Position numbers and translations under genes: made by a program
Notes under the pieces: model-generated
Databases searched by the model: none
The model's input: the letters and a program-made list of their open reading frames with translations, nothing else
Told to the model about the DNA's origin: nothing
DNA from: Parachlorella kessleri
Lineage: Eukaryota; Chlorophyta; Trebouxiophyceae; Chlorellales; Chlorellaceae
Direction of reading: 5' to 3'
NCBI GenBank assembly: GCA_001598975.1
Contig: BBXU01002532.1
Coordinates: forward strand, 1 to 17,396
Length of the DNA: 17,396 bases
Part shown: in pieces, positions 9,437-17,396 of the stretch
How positions within the stretch are numbered: position 1 is the stretch's first letter
How the letters are laid out: the number at the start of each line of letters is the position of its first letter

Positions 9437-10072
9437 TCTGCAGCTGATGGCGGGAGTGAGATACTGAACAGATTTTGGAGCCTGGGGCCTCAGCGAGCTT
9501 GGCCTATACAGCAGTCCTAGTCGCCATCCGACGTCCGAACAGCAGACAACACTGGTAGGAAGCTCGAGGGACGGTTAGTATACGGAGCCGTGGAGGAAGA
9601 GACGACGAAGCCCTCTCGGCGCTCAACAGAGGTGGGGTGCGCACACGGCTAACTAAGTTTGTCACTGCTGATCAAGGGATTGGAAAACTGAAAGGCAGCC
9701 TTGGAAGGCGCACCGAGCGCCTGCAGAGTCGTTGGTCTGTACACGTGGGCTGCTGGCATGCACTCGCTTGCCGTGCAACTCGTGGCGCACCTGCCTGCCG
9801 TGAAGGCCATCGTCCGTGCCAGTGATGTGTGGTAGATAATCTGCCACAAAGCGTCTAGGCAGTACTGCCAAAGCCGCTGCGTCGATGGCTGCGATTCTGG
9901 CTTGCGTGGCACCCTGGTACCTTTCGACGCGTGTCTTTATCTACCTTTTGACCATGCAACTTCCTTTGCCCGAGGACAGCACGCGAGGGGCTTGGTGATC
10001 TTACCCCGGTGTACTGCGTGCAGGTCTATCCTTCCAGTCCGGTACTGGACTTGCAGGGCAACAGGTGGCAGC

Positions 10073-12766
10073 ATGGAGTATCAGGAACATTGTGCGCCCA
10101 ACAAACCTGAGCAACAACTGGACAGGAGCAGCCAGGAGCTCCTGGGAGCCGCGGCGCTGGGAAGCCCTACGGCGGCGCCGCTGGCCGGCGACAGCTCAAG
10201 CGAGGAGGGCAGCAGCGGCGGCAGTTGTTCCACACATAACGGCCAGCTGGCAGGCCAGTGTTGTATTATGGCCGACGAGGAGCAGCAACCTCGCCAGCAG
10301 CAGCAGCAGCAGGAAGATGATGCACAGCACTATGAGGATGGTGAGCAGGACCTTGAGCCGGAGGTGATCTTGACCATCACCGAGCCCCAGGAGCACCACC
10401 ATCACCTGCTGCGCCACTGCCTCAACGCCGACCAGCGCCGCCAGGCACTGCAACATTTTGGCTCGGACGACGTGCGCGAAGCGGCACGTGAGATTGGGCG
10501 CATGGGCCAGCGCGAGCTGCAGCTGAAGTTCAAGGTAACTACTTGCAAGTACTTGCCGGTGTGAAGGAACAAGGATGAGTGTATGCGTGCAAAGACATCC
10601 AAGGTGGAAGCGTGTTGCTGGTTCTCAGCACTGCCTTGCTGGCATAAGAATATCGGCTCCTTACACCTAGGGTATGGTGGGGTTTTGGATGCGCGCCCGC
10701 AGCGATCGACGGCTATCAGTAGCTAAGCCGGCCTGTTGCAACCCGCTGCCCGATGCAGTTGGTGTATGGAAACGCTACGCACAGCAACAATAACAACTGG
10801 TTGCGCCGCAAGCTGTACGAGGGTAAGCCCCCTTGCTTGTCCCTGGTTGGCTGTCTCCGCTTGCTGGACCTGATCGCCCAACTGCTGCTTTGCGTTGTTT
10901 CGTCTACGAAGCAGGCGTTGTCATGCTTGGCATGCCAGGCTGCGCACCAGCGGCTCGTAAGACCAAGTCCGCAACAATTCCCTCTCCTGGCGCCAGATGT
11001 GTGCAAGTGATTCCTTCCTTTCTTCCTTCTTGCAGCCGTGGGCGCTGCCCCCATGAAGGTCCCTACCAAGGTCATCAAGGCACAGCGTAGCACCACCAGC
11101 AGCAAGCACTGCGGCAGCCCTCGCGGCGCCATGGGCAGTGGCAGGGAGGGGTCGCCACCTCCGACCGACAGAGTGAGCCTGCGGTGCCACCACCACCACC
11201 AGGCAGGCGCCGGCGCCGCCAGCGCGGCCGCGGGTGCAGCCGCAGGAGGCCATGAGGGGCACGCCACCCGCCGCGGTGCGGCAGCGCACAGCACACACAG
11301 CATGGCCAGCCTGGCAACGACCGTGGGCGCCACGCGGCCTCGTAGCCCCAGGGGCGCTTTCAAAAGGTGAGACGCTGGCCTTATAATTAAATTTGCTGAG
11401 GTACCGGTGCAGGTAAGGGCACCCGCTGCGTTGCAGCTGCCAAGTCTTATCAGGGCTTGTAGCTGCGGTATGTTGGATTGGGCTCACGCTTTGGTGTTGC
11501 CAGGTTCCCTGTTGCGGCTAGCATTCCGCACGGAGGGGGTGGCTGCAGCACCATACCGAGAGTGGCAGAGTATTGCTTCCCTTCATCAGGGCGTTCGTTA
11601 TTGATCGACAGTCTCTAAAGACCTCAAAAATGCGTTACTAAATCACCGTCGCTAATTGGCCCTGGCGTTCCCACCGTGCTGCAGCACCGCAAGGCCAGCC
11701 CTCAGCAACCTTAAGCGGGCTGCCTCAGCTGCCGCGCCCTCCCCACACCACGGCTCGCCCGGGGCTCGCCAGCGGGCCATGGTGCCGCTGCGCAGGCACC
11801 ACACCCTGCCGGCCGAGCTGCCGCCTGTGCCGCAGTTGTACCAGCCACTGCAGGCGCAGCACCCGCAGCCGCCAGCGCCGCTGCAGCCGCAGCAGCACCA
11901 GCGCTTCTTCCATTTCAAACGGGAGCAGGTAGAGGGGTGGCAGCATGGCCAGCAGCCACAGCATGCCAATGTGGCAGGTGTAGTGGCCAGGCAGGCGCAG
12001 GGCATGCCCAGCAGCGCCTTCTTCACCGCTGCTGTTGGTGCTGGGGTGATGGCGGCGGCCTCCCCCGTGTACCAGCAGACCTCGCAGAACCTGGACAGCA
12101 TCATGGAGGATCTCGGCCTCCTGGTGAGCATCGGATGCATCTGTTACCTTGGGATCCTGTCAAGTGGATCCTCTGTGGTGGTGTCTATTTCGTGCCATCA
12201 AAAGGGCACTGCACTGGCGCTTGCACACTACGCACTTCAGCGCCCCTCCCCTTCCAACACGCGCGCACACACACATCACCACCACCACCACACACACACA
12301 GCACACACACCTGGCTGTACAACTTGAACTGTAAGTCCTGAGCGCAAAGCCACAGTCTTGTATCAAACGCGCGGCTGCACCTGTGTGCTTGCAGGGCTTG
12401 TTGCCTCATTCACTGCATCCCTGCCCTGCCCCTTGCCTGCCGCAGGACGACTGCTGCCAGGACGGGTGGCTGTCCGGCAGCGACGCGGCGGCGGGCCCCT
12501 ACGGTAGCGGCGGCGGCAGCTCCAGCAGCGACAGCGGCTGCTGGGGCTTGCTGGGGCCAGAGGGCGCCAACAACCTGCTGGGCTGCGCACTGGGCCCCGC
12601 TGCGCCTGCTGGGCGCGCTGGGCTGCCGCACAGCGGCTCGCTGCCCAGCAGCGTCGGCTCCATGGCCACGTCGCCCTCCGGGAGTGAGTCCCTGCTGGAT
12701 GCCGAGGAGGATCTTCTGCTGCTGCCGGTGGATCCCTTCGCAATGGATGCCTTTGCCTTCATCTGA
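10073..12766 (+). CDS. Low-complexity regulator-like protein with SNNNNWLRRKL module (5 exons, complete)
   Basis: Exons 10073-10534, 10759-10822, 11036-11366, 11685-12123 and 12446-12766 join in phase to give 538 aa. The ATG is the first in frame and has A at -3 and G at +4. Residues 1-100 are polar and acidic with a six-glutamine run (75-80). Residues 113-191 form the only ordered-looking part: a predicted helical stretch (LNADQRRQALQHF, REAAREIGRMGQRELQLKFK), then VYGNATHSNNNNWLRRKLYE split by intron 1, then a basic tail (KVPTKVIKAQR). Residues 200-285 are Ser/Gly/His/Ala-rich and 330-375 Gln/Pro-rich. The last 25 residues are acidic and hydrophobic (EEDLLLLPVDPF...FAFI), like an activation domain. 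I do not recognise the family. A nuclear DNA-binding or transcriptional role is inferred from composition only. An in-frame earlier acceptor (TTGCAG at 12390-12395) would add 17 residues to exon 5. Confidence 0.82.
12263..12310. repeat. CA/CAC microsatellite
   Basis: Interrupted CA dinucleotide and CAC trinucleotide runs lie in intron 4 of the regulator-like gene. Confidence 0.85.
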
Positions 12767-14753
12767 GCTTCACCTCAGCAGAGCCAGGAGATGGAGCTCC
12801 TCATTGCAGCAAGGTGCACCCTCCGTGGGTGGCCATTCCCTTACTGTTAGCTGTCCAGGCTGTCTGCACCCTGGGAGCTTGGTCATGAAGCAGCAGTCAA
12901 CGAACAAGCCGCGCCTTCAAGGCTGAACCACCAAGGCCTTGGCCGGGCGCTTTTCTTCTTTCTCTTGGATGGGGCCTCCCTTGCCACGCACGCCTTACGG
13001 TTGGCTGTGGCGGAATAGCTGCATGGCAGCGGGGAGGGCCGCGACCCAGAACTGGCTCGATTCAACCTTTCATGCTGGGGAAACCCTGCGGGGAGTTTTC
13101 TCCCCACCTGCTCAATCCCACACTGTGGCTGCAGAGGGCGCGCAGCGCCCACATCATTGAACTTTTGCAGCTGGGGTGGTTACGTTTGTACTGGGTACCA
13201 TTGCCCAGGACTTTTTTATGGAGCCGCCCTTGAGCGCCTTGTGCTCAGGTGGCCGGCTGGGGTCAGTATCTTTCCAGCAATGTGGACCAACACTGCCTCG
13301 AGGCTGCTCAGTACGACAGCACCGAGAGTTGCTAAGTATTTCGGTCATGGCGCAGGATGTTGAGGCTGCATACTTTTCCTTCATGGGGACAGGGGTGCGT
13401 ACGCACGTGCTTAGGCGTCATGTAGGAGTCGGTGGTTGTTTTATGGGCATTTGTAGGAGGTGGTGGTGCTTTTCCTACGTGAGGGACCTATGGCTATGTT
13501 TGGGATTTGGTCTGCAGCTACCCTCAGCCGAGGTGCAAGGCGCCGTAGGTGGTGAGGTATTGTGACTGCCACCGTACGGTTCAAGGTGGGTTATAAGGTT
13601 CGAACCAATGACGCAGGTACTCCTTTTCAATGAATGCCGCGCGGTCCAACACGGACCATTCTCTGCACTGCTGCTAGTGTGGTGCCTGGTTAGAGACTCA
13701 GCGGAGCACTTCCCTCGCTTACCCCTGTCATATACGCCCCCAATCTGATAGCGCGCGTCTTGTCTTGGCAGCTGCCACCCCAGACGGGCAGCTGGACTGA
13801 TTGTCTACCGTTGGGCAGTAGTTTCTGGGTACTTCCCCTCAGGCTGTCTGGAGGCTGGCGGTGGCCGACTTTCGCAGTAGGCTCTCTCTTTCCTTCCCGT
13901 TGCTAACCACTTTTTTACCTTTCCTTGTGTACTAGCTAACTGGCCCGGGAGTGGACTCGCTGGATTTGCTGAGTAGTGGCACAGCGGCCACCTTCTGTCT
14001 TAGGCTCGTGTCACCTTGTTGCTCCCACCTTTCTCTGGCGCTTCACTGTTGGAGTTGATGCTTTGAGACTGTACATCAGATTCTACACCATTGTGAGTGT
14101 GTTGTGTGGGTGAGCCGGGCGTCCCCCCTAATGACAGCTGTTGTTTACTGGAGGCAGCGACTTGCGGTGTGCAGACACTGGGTAGGCATTTGGTGGGGAG
14201 GGGAGCGAGCGAGACATTAGAGCCCTGTGTTGTGTACCCCTTCTACTTTAGTGTCGCTGTCTCTGTCGCTCGTTTGTAGAGCTGGCTCATACAATTCCTG
14301 TCGCCCTGCCTTGCACCTCCCTCGCTGTGCTGTCCCTCTGCTCTCCTCTCTTTGATATGAGGCTGCCCTCAAGAACTTGTGCCATTGTACCCTAGGCCCA
14401 GCTTAGGCTCAACTGGTGTTAGCCCCCCGGTTAACCCGGTCATATTTCACTCGCCTTACTAATTGCAAGCACAGCCATCGTTTGTGTGCCACTTGGTATA
14501 GCTTTCCCGGCTTGCCTTGCGACATGCAGGAGCTGCGGTCACCGAGTGTGTCTGTCTATGTAGAGCAGTCCTATGTGTAACCACTGTCGTGACACTCGTG
14601 GCTGGCTCTGTATGCTCGGCTGCAGCTTAGCAGATTCAGGCACTGACGACTCTGCCTTTGGCTGCTGGTCGTGAAGTCACTGCTAAATCCAGACTGCACA
14701 GGGCGCAGGCAGTGATGGCATGGACTTAATGGCCATTCCACTGCTGATGGGAA

Positions 14754-14759
14754 TATATA
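14754..14759 (+). promoter_or_regulatory. Isolated TATATA element
   Basis: GGGAATATATACAGG is the clearest TATA-like motif in the spacer, 850 bases upstream of the second USP gene's ATG. It could drive that gene only if there is a long or spliced 5' UTR, or it could drive an unannotated transcript. Confidence 0.2.
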
Positions 14760-14909
14760 CAGGCCCTCCTCTCACTCACGCCCCCTCCAGTATGTTTTAG
14801 TATGTTTGCTCTGCTGTTGCCGTCAGGCGAGAGGTAACATGCACCCACGAGCAACACTGCATTGGAGTGCCTCAACCCCAGCCCGGTTAGCTGGCAGCGT
14901 TTAACCTTG

Positions 14910-14943
14910 TGGTCCTAATGGAACACGTCCAGGGTTCGAATCT
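14910..14943 (+). pseudogene. Truncated tRNA-like fragment (box A-like plus box B)
   Basis: TGGTCCTAATGG (14910-14921) resembles the D-arm/box A of eukaryotic arginine tRNAs, and GGTTCGAATCT (14933-14943) is close to the T-arm/box B consensus. Only 11 bases separate them, so the anticodon arm is absent. The T-stem is imperfect and there is no matching acceptor stem, so this is not a working tRNA. It may be a tRNA relic, a piece of a tRNA-derived SINE, or coincidence. Confidence 0.35.
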
Positions 14944-15071
14944 GGAAGGGAACAACTTTGAATCTTCACATTCTGCATTGCGGCTGGTGCGGCCCGCTAA
15001 AGGCTGGGTGCACAGCCTCTGCAACACTGCCTTGGCCATAACAGCCCAGCTCACCCCCATACCTCCCCTCG

Positions 15072-15153
15072 GTTCGCAGTAAACCTGCCACCTTAACCAG
15101 ATACAACTCGCCATCAAATCTGTTCGCACGACCAGCCACCTTAACCAGATACA
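15072..15153. repeat. Degenerate tandem duplication of about 48-50 bp
   Basis: The 19-mer GCCACCTTAACCAGATACA occurs at 15087-15105 and 15135-15153. Each copy is preceded by GTTCGCA (15072-15078 and 15122-15128). The offset differs (48 versus 50), showing a small indel after duplication. Confidence 0.85.
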
Positions 15154-15608
15154 CCCAGGAAGGAGCACGTACGGCAGGCCGGGTGGGTGTGAAGACACCC
15201 TACAGAGCCCCTCAGCCACTGGTGAGTCTCGCTTACCACAACACCTGATGGACAGCAACATGACTTCCTTCGGGAAGCGCAACGTCCTGAGAGCGGTCGA
15301 AAGCACGTCTAGATGCAACTGGGGTGGCGGTTTGTATGTGGCGGGCCGAGGGCTACACATGCATCGGAACCCCTCTCAGAACTGCGTCGCCCCCAGCTGC
15401 CACAGCTTCCAGAAATGCTAAGAGGATGCTGAAGGTTTGTGTGTTGCGGGGAGGGTGGCAGACGAGTCAGTTTAGCAAGTTACAGGGGCAGAGTGCCACC
15501 GCGGCACGCGCCCTGCTGACTCAGCTACAGCAAGCCAAAAGTTCGACAAGTTAGGTTCTCACCCATCCTTATCATTTCACTGTTTGTCTTCAAGCCGTAA
15601 CCGGAGTC

Positions 15609-17375
15609 ATGGGCAAGTCATTGTTGGTGGCGATCGACGAAAGTGTGGCGTCAAAGAACGCTGCCAAGTGGTGCTGCAACAACCTAGTCAAACCTGAGGA
15701 TACTTTACACCTGGTGGCCGTCACAGGTGGGCGCTGGCGACGCCACCGTACCTTGGGCGCATCCCAGCCTAGGAGGCTGGGCTCCTTCGTGTCTCCTTAA
15801 ATGAACATCGGCTGTTGATATCGCGCTGTACCTGCTTGAACCCTATATACTATTGCCACCAGCGCCGGGGAGCGGCTGCTCAAGCTCCGTCCCTATGTCC
15901 TCTTGTGCAGCACCGCCCACCTATTCTGTGGCCCCGGCCGCTCCCATCGCGACGGCGGGAGCCGTGGCAGCACTGTCTTTGAACTGGGAGGCCCAAAGAA
16001 AGGCCGAAGAGGAGCGCGGCAGGGAGGTGCTGAAGGAGGTGATGCATGAGCTGGCGGCAGACTATGGGGTGAGCACAGCACAGCACAGCGTGGTGCCTGT
16101 AGCACGGCTAGCCACCCACAACACGGGGATGCCGCTGCGCTTCTGAGACTGAGACTGAGGCTGCTGGAGGGTTGATGGATGCCCCACAGACATGCTGGAC
16201 TGTGAGGTTGGCTCACTTCCCCTCGATGATTTGCAGTAGAAGTCGGCGCAAGAGTTCTGTTGTCATAGACAGCTAGCTACAACTGAACAGATGTGGCTCA
16301 TTGCCAGGCACGCCAAGATCCACCCCACCTGGCGCTGCAGGTTGACCGCAAGCAGATAGACGCGCACCTGCTGGCCGCAGCCGGCGGGGCTTCAGGTGCC
16401 GCCCTCCGGGTGCCTCCACAGCCGTTTTACCTCATTGTGCTAACTGGTGCACGTCAGGCACATTTGGGGTGGTCCAGCAGGCAGCTGGCCTCCTTGTTTG
16501 CATAGAGCTTGAGTGGTGCCATGGTGGGCTTTCTCAACCACTCTCTCTCCACTTCTCTGTCCACAACAGGCCAGGCAGCGCTTCTGGAAGAAAGCAGGCA
16601 CGCACGCAAGCAAGCCAGGTTGCTTGGTAGCCGCAGGGGTTGCCGAGTCGCTGGTGGCGTTTGCCAAGGAGAGGAAGGTGGACCTGCTGGTGCTGGGCTC
16701 GCGCGGCATGGGCTCAGTTAAGAGGTGGGTGGAGCCTGGCGGGGTGGGTGGAGCCTGGTGCGTGGTGGTGAGTGCCTGCTGCTGGGCTCAATCAGGAGGT
16801 GGGTGGAGCCTGGCGGGGTGGTGGGGGTGAGTTCTGCCTGCTGGCAGGACGGGGTCGTTGGTGAAGAGATGGTGCAGCCTCTCGCCAATTGCCGGGAAGC
16901 GCCCCTCTGCTCCCCGGGCCATGTGTGCACTAGCTATCTCACGCAGACGGACTCTGTTGGAGGAAGGCCGCATCCGCAGATATGCGGTGGTGGCAAGGCT
17001 GAGAGGAGCACCGGCCTCCTGGTGGCACAACACCTGCTCAGCCCCCTCAACCCCTGCACGCCCCTCCTCTCCCAGCTCTGCCGCGCCTCCCAGGGGCAGG
17101 GGCTGCTCCACCACAGCAATGCTGTGGGCTGTGCACCGGGGAGTTCTCATCCCTTCCTGCTTGACCCCTACCCTACCCTCAGCCCTACCTCTACACCCCC
17201 ACCCACCCCTCTCTGCAGCACGCTCATGTCTGTCGTGGGCCTGGGCTCCGTGAGCGACTACTGCCTGCACAACCTGTCGGTGCCCGTGGTGGTGGTGAGA
17301 GGGCGGGAGGCGGACACGCGAGTTAAGCCCTCCCGCAAGGTCATGGTGGCGCTGGATGAGTCGGACCTGTCAAAG
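15609..17375 (+). CDS. Tandem USP-domain protein, 5' part (runs off right edge)
   Basis: Five exons fit in phase: 15609-15726, 15911-16068, 16308-16395, 16637-16724 and 17219-17375, then a GTGGGT donor at 17376; 203 residues are present. Domain 1 opens with SLLVAIDES, then WCCNNL..PEDTLHL, a charged helix (AQRKAEEERGREVLKEVMHEL), VDLLVLGSRG (GSRG 142-145), GS 14 residues later (160-161) and SVPVVVV. The next USP domain starts at KVMVALDESDLSK with an intact aspartate and continues outside the window. ATG context is good (GTCATGG). Exon 2 could start instead at 15863 (CCACCAG acceptor), adding 16 residues in frame. Intron phases around the GSRG exon, and its 88-nt length, match the USP gene at 7004-9203, so the two are paralogues. 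An extra intron follows VAVT here. Nucleotide binding is expected from the family. Confidence 0.9.
16722..16821 (+). repeat. Partial duplication of an exon/donor junction inside an intron
   Basis: The 26 bases at 16722-16747, spanning the end of USP exon 4 and its donor, recur exactly at 16796-16821 (offset 74). A further GTGGGTGGAGCCTGG copy lies at 16745-16759. The bases before the second copy (CTGCTGCTGGGCTCAATCAG) resemble the exon's CTGCTGGTGCTGGGCTC...AGTTAAG with a deletion, so the copy includes exon sequence and a spare donor site. Confidence 0.85.
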
Positions 17376-17396
17376 GTGGGTGGAACATGGGGGGGC

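Larger units (their letters stand above)
9204..10072. other. Divergent intergenic region of the USP and regulator-like genes
   Basis: About 870 bases hold the upstream regions of both genes, which point away from each other. The left third carries the 79-bp repeats and palindromes. The rest (about 9440-10072) shows no exon-like segment. The frame leading into 10073 is open back to 9902 but has no ATG. CTGCGTGCAG at 10014-10023 could be an acceptor for a 5' UTR intron, which cannot be confirmed here. Confidence 0.6.
12767..15608. other. 2.8-kb gene-poor region
   Basis: It begins with the 3' UTR of the regulator-like gene and ends with the 5' UTR/promoter of the second USP gene. No segment reads like conserved protein. 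From about 13,570 to 14,880 there is only one frame of 60 codons on either strand, unlike the rest of this GC-rich window, and the plus strand is rich in T and C. Notable contents: TGTAA at 14575-14579 (possible algal poly(A) signal), TATATA at 14754-14759, a perfect GGTTCGAACC palindrome at 13597-13606, a tRNA-like fragment (14910-14943) and a degenerate duplication (15072-15153). It may hold a non-coding transcript or decayed mobile element, but neither is demonstrated. Confidence 0.5.

Noticed and set aside
12363..12743. 126-codon minus-strand frame opposite the last regulator exon
   Set aside because: Arg/Ala/Pro-rich shadow of a GC-rich coding exon, with no independent support.
13176..13565. 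129-codon plus-strand frame after the regulator-like gene
   Set aside because: No recognisable motif or domain and no splice context; it probably lies in the 3' UTR or spacer.
13597..13606. GGTTCGAACC as part of a tRNA gene
   Set aside because: No box A, acceptor stem or anticodon arm can be built around it.
15324..15554. 76-codon frame just upstream of the second USP gene as an extra N-terminal exon
   Set aside because: Translation looks random, it ends in a stop before 15609, and the ATG at 15609 starts exactly at the USP strand beta-1.
1..17396. CRISPR array, insertion sequence, rRNA or viral genes
   Set aside because: No regular spaced repeats, transposase motifs, terminal inverted repeats or rRNA-like segments were seen; the repeats present are short tandem or intronic.

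Overview
The window looks like nuclear DNA of a green alga, probably a core chlorophyte. It is GC-rich by eye. The genes are split into many short exons by GT-AG introns of about 140-510 bases, mostly with GTGAG/GTGGG/GTAAG donors and CAG acceptors. The one confidently identified enzyme is a plastid-type class I aldolase with a transit-peptide-like leader. The exact species or class cannot be read from the sequence. None of the proteins is encoded in a single open frame. The gene models below were built by joining exons whose splice sites and reading phases agree, and most long unspliced ORFs in the window are shadows.

Layout: (1) 155-236, + strand: what looks like the last exon of an unidentified gene. 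(2) 1244-6435, - strand: a complete 14-exon gene for fructose-bisphosphate aldolase class I (410 aa), convergent with the first gene. (3) 7004-9203, - strand: a gene for a protein with two tandem universal stress protein (USP) domains, about 293 aa; the second domain has lost its nucleotide-binding motif. Just upstream are two copies of a 79-bp tandem repeat, each carrying a 14-bp perfect palindrome. (4) 10073-12766, + strand: a 5-exon gene for a 538-aa low-complexity protein that looks like a nuclear regulator. It has an acidic N-terminal region, a compact SNNNNWLRRKL-type module and an acidic/hydrophobic C-terminus. It is divergent from gene 3 across an 870-bp shared upstream region. (5) 12767-15608: a gene-poor stretch with a truncated tRNA-like fragment, a degenerate tandem duplication and an ORF-poor zone. 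(6) 15609-17375 and beyond, + strand: the 5' part of a second tandem-USP gene, paralogous to gene 3; it runs off the right edge.

How the genes relate: the two USP genes share intron positions and phases, including an exon of exactly 88 nt carrying the GSRG motif, and share a non-standard longer spacing in the nucleotide-binding loop. They are therefore old local duplicates that now lie in opposite orientations around the regulator-like gene. The aldolase serves the Calvin-Benson cycle and plastid glycolysis/gluconeogenesis; nothing in the sequence ties it functionally to the USP genes. I found no viral, bacterial-operon, CRISPR or intact mobile-element content. The most unusual items are the regulator-like gene, the decayed second USP domain with its palindromic repeat promoter, and the non-canonical aldolase C-terminus with a 22-nt microexon.
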